Origin: Maribacter aquimaris
Lineage (GTDB): Bacteria > Bacteroidota > Bacteroidia > Flavobacteriales > Flavobacteriaceae
DNA length: 64,000 bases
Direction of reading: 5' to 3'
NCBI RefSeq assembly: GCF_014596745.1
Contig: NZ_JABTCF010000001.1
Coordinates: forward strand, 620,001-684,000
Both the position numbers and the translations under genes were made by a program. Each line of letters begins with the position of its first letter. Within the stretch, counting starts at the first letter, position 1. This document shows positions 52,216-61,919 of the stretch, piece after piece. The notes beneath the pieces are model-generated. The model had not been told where the DNA came from. It saw nothing but the letters and a program-made list of their open reading frames with translations, and ran no database searches.

Positions 52216-55032
52216 CTAGAACTTGTAATCCAAGCTCAAATAAGTCCCCCTGGGCAATACCGGAACAACAATAAAACTTGCATCGGGATTCGCTTGAATA
52301 TAGTCCGCAGTAGCACTATTGGCACTTGACCCAAAATTATTGGGACCAAAGAAATTGGCAAGCCCCCCGGAATTGAAAAGATTGGTGACCTCTAGGTGTG
52401 CAGAAAGGTTGTTGTTGATTTGAAAGCCCACTCCTGTATTAAAAATACTATAAGCTGGTAATTGAAAGGCATTTGCAACGTTTCCTTCCCGTTCCCCCAT
52501 AAACTGCCATCTATAATAGCCGTTCCATTTATCCTTGTGATACGCAACCCCTAAGTTGAACATTATTTTGGGGTTATATGCCAAGGTGTTCCCCGAATAA
52601 TCCACAATAACATCATCTGACCTATCCACAGAATCCGAAGCGTCATAAACCGTCCATTGCGTAGCTTTTGCATTTTGCAACGATCCATTAAAAGTAAACG
52701 CAAGATAGGAAAGTGGTGTATAGGCACTTTCCCATTCTATACCAACCGTGCGTGAATCATTGAACTGTACCGGGGCGTAAAATACACTACCATCCTCGGG
52801 GTCAAATTGAAAATCCGCAATACCGATGTTCCTCAATTGGCTCCAAAATGCTGTTGCCATAACGGAAAATTGGTTGGTTTGGCCCTTAAAGCCCATTTCC
52901 AACTGGGTGATTTCCTGCACCTGTCCTTTTTGATTGATGGGCACCCCGGAGAAGTTATTGAAATAATAATTCAATTCCGGTGCCTTATTACCCGAAGAGA
53001 AACGGCCAAAAATACTGGTATGGTCATTGACCGCGTAATTCAATGCCGTTGAATAGGACAAATAATCATACTTAAAATCGAAACTATCCCGTTCACTCGA
53101 AGGCATTAATATACCATTGTCATAATCTGTTATTGGATTACCGTCATATCCGCCTTCCCTTTCAAAAGGAACCGCCTGATCTTTGCTTCCTTTATGACCA
53201 ATGGATTCATATCTCCATCCGATATCAACATGTAAACGTTCGGACAATTTCCATCGATCATTCGCGAAAAATGCGACCTGAGCCACGTCAGCCCTTGCAT
53301 TATCGAAAAATAAACCTCCGTAATTACTTAATCCATTGGAATCGGAAAGGGCAATCACAGGTTGATCTGGATTTTCAAGGGTTACCTGTAACATCCGGGG
53401 ATTGGGTTCATAGGTCACATAACCAAAGCTGCCTTGGGTAAAAAGGGATGTATTTGAGAACCCCAATCCCAAACCAAAGGTAATATCATGATTATCAGTC
53501 AATTTACGAATGGTCATTTTATTCATCCATTCATCACTCTTGTTCTGTTTCAACCAAGAAGCCGTACCCATAATCGCATCATAAGGCAATGTGCCCGATC
53601 CTATATATGCAAAGGATTCCCCCGTTAAAACGCCACTATTGTCCAAACGCGCCATTTCCTCTCCAGAAACCGCATCGTTAAAAACTACCTGACCTATCGG
53701 AAATTGGGCTCCTGAAATGAAATACGCCAAAGGATCGTCCAAAGAAACGAATGCATTACTAATGGCCGTTTGCCAATTGGCATTCTTATGGGAATATTTT
53801 AGATTGAAACGCACGGACCAATCCATTCCTAAATCCTGTAAAAATTCAACACCGAAGGCCTTATCCTGGGCATGAACACCTTGGGAAGGGTCAAAACGTT
53901 CCGTAGCGCCCTCACTCAATCTTCTTCCATCGGGAACATCGGCAGAAAAGGCTGGCATCAATAAAGCCGTAGTATTAAAATCCTGACCATAGGCCGCTAT
54001 GGGATCATCCCAATTCTTAGCGGCTACCCCAGTATATCTGTTTGTAAAATCATCCAACAACTTACCGTAGAATTTAATAAATCCTTTTTCATGTTTTTTT
54101 ATAAGGTTGAATCGCAATTGTCCACCTTTACTGAAAGTGAAGTTGGTATTCCTAGCCCCTTCATCCTTACGGTAATGACCCCCAATATTGAAAAACCAAT
54201 GGTTACCCATCGGCCCTCCTAACCTACCATCGATCCTGGACATGGGATTATTGTCCCCTTGCAGTCCTCCCTGAATACGAATTTCACCTCCAAAAACATC
54301 ACTAGGACCTTTGGAAATAAAGTTATAAATACCTCCAGGGGCATTTAGAGCCGTAATTGCGGCACTACCTCCCCGTATGGCCTCTACCCTATCGGTATAT
54401 AAATCCGCTCGATGAAAGATATCAGGTCCGTAATAGGAATGTTGCACCAAACTTACCGGCAACCCGTCTTCTTGAAGCGAAACATAATACCATCCCATAT
54501 CATCCTCTGCAGAAGCCGAAATACCCCTTGTATAGACCTTGGTGAAAACTTCACCTGCAGATGCATCTGTAAAAGTCCCTGGAATTGCCTGTAATAAATT
54601 TGCTGTCCCGCCTAAAATCCTATGACTTAAACCATCGGCATCCAAGGTGCTAATCGCTGTAGAGGAGGAAAGCTTGCTCCGGGGTTCAAAAGTTCCGGTT
54701 ACCACAACCGTCCGTAGGGCCAGAATATCGTCCTTCAATACGATGTCCACATGAACATCATCCGTTTTTATCCCTATTTTTTCTACATAGCCCTTCGTTC
54801 CCAAATAAGATATGGACAACAGATATTCGCCGGATTTCAAGTTGGACAATTCAAATTCACCTTGGTCATTCGTAGTAGTGGAATAACTCCCTGGAACAAG
54901 TTTAACATGTGCCCCCTGATAGGGCTGACCCGCTTTATCTTCTACTACACCCCTAACACTGTATTGGGCGAATACCCTGTTCTGGGCCAATAATACCATG
55001 AATAAGAAAAAAGGAAGTAAGACTTTGGGCAT
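52216..55032 (-). CDS. Large TonB-dependent outer-membrane receptor
   Basis: A 938-residue TonB-dependent receptor: signal peptide 1-22 (QNRVFAQ), carboxypeptidase-like domain 23-105 (VRGVVEDKAGQPYQGAHVKLV), plug 115-250 (TANLLQAIPGTF, VEAIRGGSAAITALNAPGGIYNF) and a long barrel ending in the strand GTYLSLDYKF with the terminal aromatic. It lacks a SusD partner. The barrel is long, as in FecA/FhuA-type siderophore or vitamin receptors and some oligosaccharide receptors. It is next to a galM-like gene, so a sugar ligand is possible. Confidence 0.88.
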   Translation of the reverse strand: MPKVLLPFFLFMVLLAQNRVFAQYSVRGVVEDKAGQPYQGAHVKLVPGSYSTTTNDQGEFELSNLKSGEYLLSISYLGTKGYVEKIGIKTDDVHVDIVLKDDILALRTVVVTGTFEPRSKLSSSTAISTLDADGLSHRILGGTANLLQAIPGTFTDASAGEVFTKVYTRGISASAEDDMGWYYVSLQEDGLPVSLVQHSYYGPDIFHRADLYTDRVEAIRGGSAAITALNAPGGIYNFISKGPSDVFGGEIRIQGGLQGDNNPMSRIDGRLGGPMGNHWFFNIGGHYRKDEGARNTNFTFSKGGQLRFNLIKKHEKGFIKFYGKLLDDFTNRYTGVAAKNWDDPIAAYGQDFNTTALLMPAFSADVPDGRRLSEGATERFDPSQGVHAQDKAFGVEFLQDLGMDWSVRFNLKYSHKNANWQTAISNAFVSLDDPLAYFISGAQFPIGQVVFNDAVSGEEMARLDNSGVLTGESFAYIGSGTLPYDAIMGTASWLKQNKSDEWMNKMTIRKLTDNHDITFGLGLGFSNTSLFTQGSFGYVTYEPNPRMLQVTLENPDQPVIALSDSNGLSNYGGLFFDNARADVAQVAFFANDRWKLSERLHVDIGWRYESIGHKGSKDQAVPFEREGGYDGNPITDYDNGILMPSSERDSFDFKYDYLSYSTALNYAVNDHTSIFGRFSSGNKAPELNYYFNNFSGVPINQKGQVQEITQLEMGFKGQTNQFSVMATAFWSQLRNIGIADFQFDPEDGSVFYAPVQFNDSRTVGIEWESAYTPLSYLAFTFNGSLQNAKATQWTVYDASDSVDRSDDVIVDYSGNTLAYNPKIMFNLGVAYHKDKWNGYYRWQFMGEREGNVANAFQLPAYSIFNTGVGFQINNNLSAHLEVTNLFNSGGLANFFGPNNFGSSANSATADYIQANPDASFIVVPVLPRGTYLSLDYKF

Positions 55033-55267
55033 TTTGGTTTTTTCTAAGAAGCCAAATATAGTATAAACCTTACCTATTATCTAAAGAAACAACACCTTAT
55101 AGCGCGAGTCAACCGATGACGTCCCAATCGCTAAAAACTCTATTGGTTCCTCCTTTCCTTTTGTCGCTTTTCCAAAAAGTAATCGTTGGCAACTCTAACA
55201 AATTAGCATTGTTGCCATCCAGCAATATGAAGTGTTTCGGATTTTCTTTTCTTTGGGTAACCTTTTT

Positions 55268-56449
55268 CTATTTGGTTCCGAACTTAAAGTAAGTAGCCGT
55301 GGAGTATTTTTCTCCCGGATTCAAGATTACGGAAGGAAAATCGGTCTGGTTCGGGGAATCGGGATAATGTTGGGTTTCCAAGCAAAGTCCACTTCTTTTA
55401 CCGAAAGTACCCCCATCCGGTCTTGGAAGTGTGCCATCCAAGAAATTTGCTGTGTACAATTGAACCCCTGGTTCGGTAGTGGCAACTTCCATAACCCTTC
55501 CCGTTTCTGGATCATATACCTTAGCCACTGTTCTTAAACCTGCATCTTGACCCTTTAATACCCAGCAATGGTCATATCCGCCACCTTTGTTAATTTGATC
55601 ATTATCAGCATTGATATCCCTTCCTATTGGCTTGGGGGACCTAAAATCAAATGGAGTCCCAGCTACATCCATAAGTTCCCCTGTAGGAATCAGGTTTTCA
55701 TCCACAGGAACCAGTTGATCCGCTTCCAATGAAACCTCATGATCCATTATGGTTTTCGAGAAATCCCCAGAGAGGTTAAAATAGGAATGTTGTGTCAGGT
55801 TCACCACAGTAGGTTTATCGGTAGTCGCTTCGTAGGCTACTTGCAAGGTATTGTCTTGGGTAAGTGTGTAGGTAACGGTAGTGTTGAGATTCCCTGGGAA
55901 ACCTTCTTCCATATCCGTACTCAGATAACCCAGTTTTAATATCGCATTTTCATTTTCATCCGTCGCTTCCACTTTCCAAACCACTTTATCAAAGCCTTTT
56001 AGCCCCCCGTGCAAATTGTTTGGGCCATTATTTGCCGCCAAGTTATATTCCTTGCCATTCAATGAAAATTTGGCGTTTGCGATTCTATTGCCATATCTAC
56101 CGACCAAAGCGCCGAAAAAAGGATTTTCCTTTTCGTAATGTTCCAAAGTATCAAACCCCAAGACCACATTACTAAACTTTCCATGTCGATCCGGAACGGA
56201 CAATCCCGTAATCCGGCCACCATAGGTTATGATATCCACTTCCATTCCATTTGTATTCCTCAACGTATAAAGTTCTACGGTCTTGCCCTCAGAGGTAGTG
56301 CCATAATCCTTTTTAGTGACGGTAGCTTTTGATTTCTGTTCCATAGGATCTTTTATGTTTTCTTGTTGGATTTTATTCTTACAACTTACACCACCAAAGG
56401 TCATTGCTATAGTCAACAAAAGGAAATAAATACATTTTGATTTTCTCAT
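55268..56449 (-). CDS. galM: Lipoprotein aldose 1-epimerase (mutarotase)
   Basis: A 393-residue GalM-type mutarotase that interconverts alpha and beta hexoses. I use the ATG at 56449 (MRKSKCIYFLLLTIAMTFGGVSC), which begins a lipoprotein signal, over a longer frame starting at 56512. The catalytic His is in NLTQHSYFNLSG near residue 215-225, the substrate loop GGLKGFDKVVWKVE near 125-140 and the general base Glu in GLCLETQHYPDSPN near 350. As a lipoprotein it would work in the periplasm or on the surface on imported sugars. It is 235 bp from the receptor gene start. Confidence 0.9.
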   Translation of the reverse strand: MRKSKCIYFLLLTIAMTFGGVSCKNKIQQENIKDPMEQKSKATVTKKDYGTTSEGKTVELYTLRNTNGMEVDIITYGGRITGLSVPDRHGKFSNVVLGFDTLEHYEKENPFFGALVGRYGNRIANAKFSLNGKEYNLAANNGPNNLHGGLKGFDKVVWKVEATDENENAILKLGYLSTDMEEGFPGNLNTTVTYTLTQDNTLQVAYEATTDKPTVVNLTQHSYFNLSGDFSKTIMDHEVSLEADQLVPVDENLIPTGELMDVAGTPFDFRSPKPIGRDINADNDQINKGGGYDHCWVLKGQDAGLRTVAKVYDPETGRVMEVATTEPGVQLYTANFLDGTLPRPDGGTFGKRSGLCLETQHYPDSPNQTDFPSVILNPGEKYSTATYFKFGTK

Positions 56450-56604
56450 AACTTTTTGTCCATTATACACGGTTGACCTTGCGGAGACTGGGGACCATAA
56501 ACCTTGTCCCAATCCATAGGCTATTCATGGCTAGCCCAAAAAATACCCGTATCCCCAATAGGGATGTTTTCAAGGAATCCTCAGTTTCCATCGGTTGCAA
56601 TAAA

Positions 56605-56636
56605 GAAAAGATCGCAGCTTAAACTGCAATCTTTTC
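56605..56636. other. Hairpin of uncertain role
   Basis: GAAAAGATCGCAG and CTGCAATCTTTTC form a 13-bp stem with one mismatch and a six-base loop. It resembles a terminator stem, but no T run follows on the plus strand, and no gene on either strand ends nearby, so it could equally be a leader structure for galM or a random feature. Confidence 0.35.
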
Positions 56637-56979
56637 CAAAAAAATTTCAAATTACAGTTATGTAATCTTAATTCAGCAACTCTTAAAAAGTGTATTTGTT
56701 ACACATTTAAAAGTAAGAAAGTTTTCTAAATGAACAAGTATCGAATCGATAATATTTTTTAATTCTGGTTATTTTATGATGATGTTTAAATAAACCGAAT
56801 ACAATTCCATAATTTTGTCCTTTAATTATAAAATAGGGATGATTATTCCTTAAGGGGACAAAAAACCAATAACAATAACCAACCGAACCCCATACTTACC
56901 CCCATTATGAAGACCCCTATATATTAGGGTATCAAGACATATTCCGATACCGAAGGATAATCAAAAAACCTGAATTTTT

Positions 56980-57023
56980 ATGACTTATGTCATAAATAGT
57001 AATAGTATATCGAGGGAACTTTG
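56980..57023 (+). promoter_or_regulatory. Stress-island-type promoter for the efflux operon
   Basis: The palindrome ATGACTTATGTCAT (56980-56993) matches TGAY-N4-RTCA, with GTCA as the right half. It is centred 29.5 bp upstream of GAACTTTG (57016-57023, one base off TAnnTTTG). The spacing is identical to the island promoters, so the operon 10 kb away probably responds to the same regulator. Confidence 0.7.
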
Positions 57024-57059
57024 TATCGAAAATTTTAGATATACATTTATACTATCAGT

Positions 57060-58541
57060 ATGAGTATTTGGATGAAAAAAATATCAAACATCCCATTCAA
57101 AACAATCGTGATGTTATTCATTGTGATTCCCTTTACCTCTTATGTGAACGGACAAGAACGGGAAATCAGTCTTTCCGAGGCATTGGATCTAAGCTACAAC
57201 AACAATGAGCAAATCAAGCGTTACTCGGAACGTGTAAAACAAAAAATCTATGAGGACAAAGCGGCTAAGGGCAATTTTATGCCGTCTGTAAATCTTGTAG
57301 GTGGCTATACGTACCTTAGTGAGAATATAGAGGTGAACTCTTCCCAAATGTCGAGCTCTTTAGACCAATTGGGCGGTAAATACAATGCGGCATTTGTGCA
57401 AGCCTATGGCGAACAGATCGGTCTGTCGGGTGTTAGTGCCGAAAGTGCATTCAGCACTATGGTCAGTGTTTTAGGACAATTCCCCGATTACACCAATATG
57501 ATTATCGATAATCAGGAATATGTGACCGCAGCCTTGACCGCTACCCAACCCTTATTTACGGGAGGAAAAATAATAGCTGCAAAAAAATATGCCAAAGCCG
57601 AATTACAATCTGCCGATATAGAACTTAAACAGGTTAAGGATGAAATAGCCAATGAACTGATTGAACGCTATCTGAATGTAGTATTGCTAAAACAGGTTAT
57701 CAAAGTCCGTAAGCAGGTTTATGACGGCATGCTCAAACACAAGGAACAAGCCGAACGCGCCATACAGCTAGAGATTCTCCCCAAACATGTTTTGTTACGG
57801 GCCCAGGTTGCCGTAGCCGATGCCGAGAAAGATCTAAATAATGAGCGCAATAAAATGCAATTGGCAGAAATGGCGTTGCGTTCCACAATGAACGTACCCG
57901 ATTCGGTTCATTTCAAGGTTATGGACAGTATCGCATATCGGGATATTTATCTCAATTTTGACACCCTCTTAAATACCGCATACGCCCAACAACCCATACT
58001 GGAATTGATCAATCAGAAGGAAGTAATGGCCAAACAGGCACATGCTATTGAAAAATCAAAGTTTATGCCCAATGTGGCGGCATTTGGTAGCTATAATATG
58101 TTTCGAGAGGATTTACCCATAATTCCACCTAAATTTATCGTCGGTGTACAGGCACAGATCAATATTTTCAATGGTTTTAAGGACATCAACAAGCTTAAAG
58201 CCAGTAAACATTTGCAAATGGAAGTGGAAAACGCAAAAGAATACGCTACACAGCAAATCCACTTACTGGTAAAAAGCAACTATACCAATGCCTTAAATCA
58301 GAAAAAACTCTACAATAGCCATATCACCACGGTTGAGCTGGCCAAGGAGAACCTAAGGATAAACAAACGACGATTTGAAGAAGGCATTGGCAAGTCCATT
58401 GATGTTATCGATGCCTCTTTATTATATGAAAAATCGAAAGTGGAACAATTGGTAGCCTTGGATGGTTATTTTAAAGCCATTGCCAATTTATATACAGCCA
58501 TAGGGGAGCCAGAAAGAGTAATTCAAATCATTAGTAAATAA
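57060..58541 (+). CDS. TolC-family outer-membrane efflux protein
   Basis: A 493-residue outer-membrane channel of the TolC/OEP family: signal peptide (ISNIPFKTIVMLFIVIPFTSYVNGQ), then two long helical repeats with EALDLSYNNNEQIKRYSERVKQ and, after the midpoint, the second repeat with FGSYNMFREDLPI and IDVIDASLLYEKSKVEQLVALDGYFKAIANLYTAIG at the end. It forms the outer part of a tripartite efflux or secretion pump with the HlyD protein and the two ABC-2 permeases that follow. First gene of the operon. Confidence 0.9.
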   Translation: MSIWMKKISNIPFKTIVMLFIVIPFTSYVNGQEREISLSEALDLSYNNNEQIKRYSERVKQKIYEDKAAKGNFMPSVNLVGGYTYLSENIEVNSSQMSSSLDQLGGKYNAAFVQAYGEQIGLSGVSAESAFSTMVSVLGQFPDYTNMIIDNQEYVTAALTATQPLFTGGKIIAAKKYAKAELQSADIELKQVKDEIANELIERYLNVVLLKQVIKVRKQVYDGMLKHKEQAERAIQLEILPKHVLLRAQVAVADAEKDLNNERNKMQLAEMALRSTMNVPDSVHFKVMDSIAYRDIYLNFDTLLNTAYAQQPILELINQKEVMAKQAHAIEKSKFMPNVAAFGSYNMFREDLPIIPPKFIVGVQAQINIFNGFKDINKLKASKHLQMEVENAKEYATQQIHLLVKSNYTNALNQKKLYNSHITTVELAKENLRINKRRFEEGIGKSIDVIDASLLYEKSKVEQLVALDGYFKAIANLYTAIGEPERVIQIISK

Positions 58542-58549
58542 GCATCATC

Positions 58550-59524
58550 GTGAAAAAAGCACATATCACATTAGCCATTCCGGTACTTGTCATCCTATTT
58601 TCAATTGTATACTTTATCATTCGAGCAAGTTCTTCCAATCCAGAAATATATACAGGTATCTTGGAAACCACAGAGGTAAATGTGTCTTCCGAAATTCCGG
58701 GAAGGGTAAATACCATTGTGGTCGAGAAAGGGCAAACAGTTGAAAAAGGTCAGTTATTGGCCACTTTGGAGGCCGACGTACTCGACGCGAAAAAGGGTCA
58801 GGCCGAGGGTATGGTCAAAGCTGCCCGCTCTTTGGTTGAAAAAGCGGAATTCGGTGCAAGGACTGAGGAAATAAATGCTCTGAAAAACCAATATCAAATG
58901 GCTAAAAGCCAATTTGATTTTGCCGAAAAAACCTATAAAAGATATAAGGCCTTATATGCGGACAGTATTATTTCCAAACAGGAAATGGACGAGCTTCAAT
59001 TCAAGTATGACGCCGCCAAGGAACAAATGAATGCCGCCAAATCCATATGGGAAATGGCTAAAAGCGGTGCCCGTAAGGAAGACATTAAAGCCGCCTACGG
59101 AAGTTATGAAAGTGCCAAAGGTGCTTATCAGGAAGTTGAGGCTTTCTACGATGAACTACAGATCATCGCCCCCACTGCTGGAATCATCAGTAATCAGATT
59201 GCTGAAGAAGGAGAGGTTATGGCGGCCGGCTACCCCATATTGACCATACAAAGACCGGAAAAAATATATGCCATCTTCAATGTAAGGGAAGATGATCTGG
59301 CCGATTTTAAGAAAGACAATGTATATACGGCAAAAGTACCCGGTTTGGGTAGCGACGAAGTCAAATTCAAAGTGACCTATATCTCACCTATGGCAGATTT
59401 TGCCACTTGGGTTCCTGTAAAGGCCAAGGGGGAATATGAGCTGAAGACCTTTGAAGTACACCTAAAACCCCAAGACCGTATAGAAGAGCTTCGACCAGGT
59501 ATGTCCATTCAGATTTACAAATAA
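58550..59524 (+). CDS. HlyD-family membrane fusion protein (periplasmic adaptor)
   Basis: A 324-residue adaptor, starting at GTG 58550, eight bases after the TolC gene. One N-terminal membrane helix (ITLAIPVLVILFSIVYFII), a barrel-sandwich lipoyl half (EVNVSSEIPGRVNTIVVEKGQTVEKGQLLATLE), a long coiled-coil hairpin (KKGQAEGMVKAARSLVEKAEFGART... to about 190), the second lipoyl half (TAGIISNQIAEEGEVMAAGYPILTI) and a beta-barrel. It joins the inner-membrane permeases to TolC. It resembles YbhG of E. coli. Confidence 0.9.
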   Translation: MKKAHITLAIPVLVILFSIVYFIIRASSSNPEIYTGILETTEVNVSSEIPGRVNTIVVEKGQTVEKGQLLATLEADVLDAKKGQAEGMVKAARSLVEKAEFGARTEEINALKNQYQMAKSQFDFAEKTYKRYKALYADSIISKQEMDELQFKYDAAKEQMNAAKSIWEMAKSGARKEDIKAAYGSYESAKGAYQEVEAFYDELQIIAPTAGIISNQIAEEGEVMAAGYPILTIQRPEKIYAIFNVREDDLADFKKDNVYTAKVPGLGSDEVKFKVTYISPMADFATWVPVKAKGEYELKTFEVHLKPQDRIEELRPGMSIQIYK

Positions 59525-59529
59525 TCAAT

Positions 59530-60717
59530 ATGCTCAAGAATTGGCCTGTATATCGTGTTTTTAAACGTGAAATGCTGCGGTTGGCACGGCTGAAATCGGC
59601 ACGGAATCTATTTATCATTATTCCGTTGGTCGTGTTTCTTCTGCTCGGATCAATTTACTATAAAGGAGCACTTAGGGAGATTCCCGTTGCCGTATACGAT
59701 AACGACAATAGCACCTTAAGCCGTACATATATCCGGTTTTTGGAGTCTTCCCCCAATCTAAAGGTCACCCATTACCTATCATCATCTGACGCCATTGAGA
59801 ATGCCTTTGTTGAAAAAGATGTTCAGGGTGTATTTTATATCCCAAAGGATTTCCATAAAAACATCCTAAAAAACGTACCTACACAGATACGGATATATAC
59901 GAACTCGACAAACATTGTTTTCGGAAACCTGTTATACAAAACCGCATTACAGGTTACCCAAACCTTAAGTGGGGCCATCGTGGCTAAACGAATAGCCCCT
60001 TTGGGCATAAATCCGAACAAAATTCTAGGTACCGTATTGCCCATTAACATAAATACACGGGTTTTGGGGAACCCACAATATAATTATGTGTATTATCTGT
60101 TACCTGGCTTGACCACCGTTTTATTACAAATGATCATTTTCCTGGCCGCCGCCAGGGCTTTCAACCTTGAATGGAAAAACAACACTTATCAGGAATTGTT
60201 TTCCCTCGCCAGAGGAAGTATCCCCACCATGGTATTGGGCAAATATTTTGCTTATATGGTCTATTCCCTTGGTTTGTCCGGATTGACATTCGCCATCATA
60301 TTCCCCATTTTTGGGATTCCCATCTACGGGAACATAGGCTTTCTATTCCTATTACTATTACTTTTTATCACCGTTAGTATTATAATGGGATTCGGATTGT
60401 CCCTAATGGTCAAGGATGAAATCATTGCCCTTGATGCCGCTATTTTCTACAATTCGCCTGCCTTTGTGTTCAGCGGATTCACCTTTCCGATCTGGGCAAT
60501 GCCTTGGCCCAATACCGTGTATGCCGAAATAATACCCTACACCCATTTCCTAACGGCTTTTCTAAAGTTATATCAACTGGATACGTCACTGAACTTTATT
60601 TTACCAGAGGTTTTGAAACTCCTATTATTTTTATTCTGTGGGATACTCATGATCGCGATAGGACTCTTGATCAATAGAAAATCTATTTTTCTTTCCCCAA
60701 AGACTGCTGCGTTATGA
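59530..60717 (+). CDS. ABC-2-type transporter permease (first of two)
   Basis: A 395-residue inner-membrane protein of the ABC-2 type. One N-terminal helix (NLFIIIPLVVFLLLGSIYY), a large periplasmic domain (about 45-180, with ITHYLSSSDAIENAFVEKDVQGVFYIPKD), then five helices, the last of them with the family-like FSGFTFPIWAMPWPN. Similar to YbhS/YbhR. It starts five bases after the HlyD stop and overlaps the next gene by four bases. Confidence 0.87.
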   Translation: MLKNWPVYRVFKREMLRLARLKSARNLFIIIPLVVFLLLGSIYYKGALREIPVAVYDNDNSTLSRTYIRFLESSPNLKVTHYLSSSDAIENAFVEKDVQGVFYIPKDFHKNILKNVPTQIRIYTNSTNIVFGNLLYKTALQVTQTLSGAIVAKRIAPLGINPNKILGTVLPININTRVLGNPQYNYVYYLLPGLTTVLLQMIIFLAAARAFNLEWKNNTYQELFSLARGSIPTMVLGKYFAYMVYSLGLSGLTFAIIFPIFGIPIYGNIGFLFLLLLLFITVSIIMGFGLSLMVKDEIIALDAAIFYNSPAFVFSGFTFPIWAMPWPNTVYAEIIPYTHFLTAFLKLYQLDTSLNFILPEVLKLLLFLFCGILMIAIGLLINRKSIFLSPKTAAL

Positions 60718-61919
60718 ACCTAAGACTTATTTTGACATTAATTATAAAGGAAGCTGAACTGGTTATCAAAGACCATAGTATCCTTTTGGTTTTATTCATT
60801 GCGCCCATACTCTATTTTGTGATGATGGGATCGACCTACATCAAGAAGGATGAGGAAAAAGTCAGTGTGGGGGTTGTGGACATGGACCTGACAAAGAGTA
60901 GTAAGTCATTCCTGAATAAGGTCAATGCGACTCAAAAGGTCGATATCACCCATGTGTACAACAGTCTCCCCGAAGCCAAAATCGGAATGTCAAAATTTGA
61001 GATTCAAGGAATCATTAGTATACCCCGTGATTTTGAAAAAAAACTCAAAAAGAACGAAAGTTCCCCTATTGGACTTATTCTGAACAACACGAAATTCCTG
61101 TCCTCAAACGACATTAACAAGGCAGTGACTCTTGTGACTATGGATTACGCCCTGGAATCGCGACAAAAGTATTTTGAGTCCAAAGGCATAAATCCCACGT
61201 TTGCGGAAATAAAGGCCAATCCGATAACCACACAGGTAAATGGGGTATACAATCCGACCAATAATTACGGAAACTTTCTTTTGCCTGCCCTATTGGTGCT
61301 TATTCTGCACCAAACATTGCTTATAGGGTTATCGGAAAGCATCGCTTCAGACCGTAAGAAAGGCTTGATGAAAATTGGCTTTGAAACGAGTAAGTATAAC
61401 TTTCTAACGTATATTACAGGTAAATTAGGCTTTCATCTTTTCTTATATTCAGCGTATTTGCTGTTTACTTTTTTAGTCGCCTTTCCTTATTTCGACCTAC
61501 CCATCAAAGGTGATTTCCTCACCCTGATTTTCGTTTCCCTGATCTTCTTTATGGCAACACTGCTGTACGGATGGTTTATCTCGACGTTCTTCAGTTCACA
61601 AGCCGTAGCGATGGAAATTATGGCCTTTACATCTTATCCTGTTTTCTTGGTAACGGGTATTACGTGGTCAATAAGTGATATGCCCCTGTTTCTGCAGGTC
61701 ATATCCAACCTTCTCCCTCTAAAACCATTCTTTGTTTTTATAAAAAGACATGCCATTATGGGAGTGGACGCTTACTTGTATAGCCATGAGGTCATTCAAC
61801 TATTGCTCCTCTTACTACTTGGATACGTAGCTGCCTATTTAAGGTTCCGGTATCTTCAGAAAAAATCAATACAGATGAAACCTATGGTTTCTGGCACCCT
61901 TGATCAAAACGGAGTATAA
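60714..61919 (+). CDS. ABC-2-type transporter permease (second of two)
   Basis: A 401-residue paralogue of the preceding permease: helix IILLVLFIAPILYFVMMG-like ILLVLFIAPILYFVMMGSTYI, a periplasmic domain with IGMSKFEIQGIISIPRDFEKKLK, and helices ending ITWSISDMPLFLQVISNLLPLKPFFVFIK. It would pair with the first permease as a heterodimer. In E. coli the matching system (YbhGFSR) also has an ATPase (YbhF). No ATPase gene is in this operon, so the energy source must come from elsewhere. Confidence 0.87.
   Translation: MNLRLILTLIIKEAELVIKDHSILLVLFIAPILYFVMMGSTYIKKDEEKVSVGVVDMDLTKSSKSFLNKVNATQKVDITHVYNSLPEAKIGMSKFEIQGIISIPRDFEKKLKKNESSPIGLILNNTKFLSSNDINKAVTLVTMDYALESRQKYFESKGINPTFAEIKANPITTQVNGVYNPTNNYGNFLLPALLVLILHQTLLIGLSESIASDRKKGLMKIGFETSKYNFLTYITGKLGFHLFLYSAYLLFTFLVAFPYFDLPIKGDFLTLIFVSLIFFMATLLYGWFISTFFSSQAVAMEIMAFTSYPVFLVTGITWSISDMPLFLQVISNLLPLKPFFVFIKRHAIMGVDAYLYSHEVIQLLLLLLLGYVAAYLRFRYLQKKSIQMKPMVSGTLDQNGV

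Larger units (their letters stand above)
56450..57059. other. Long divergent intergenic region between galM and the efflux operon
   Basis: A 610-bp AT-rich stretch. It holds a hairpin (56605-56636) and the island-type promoter at 56980-57023. I see no gene or recognisable RNA in it. Confidence 0.5.
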
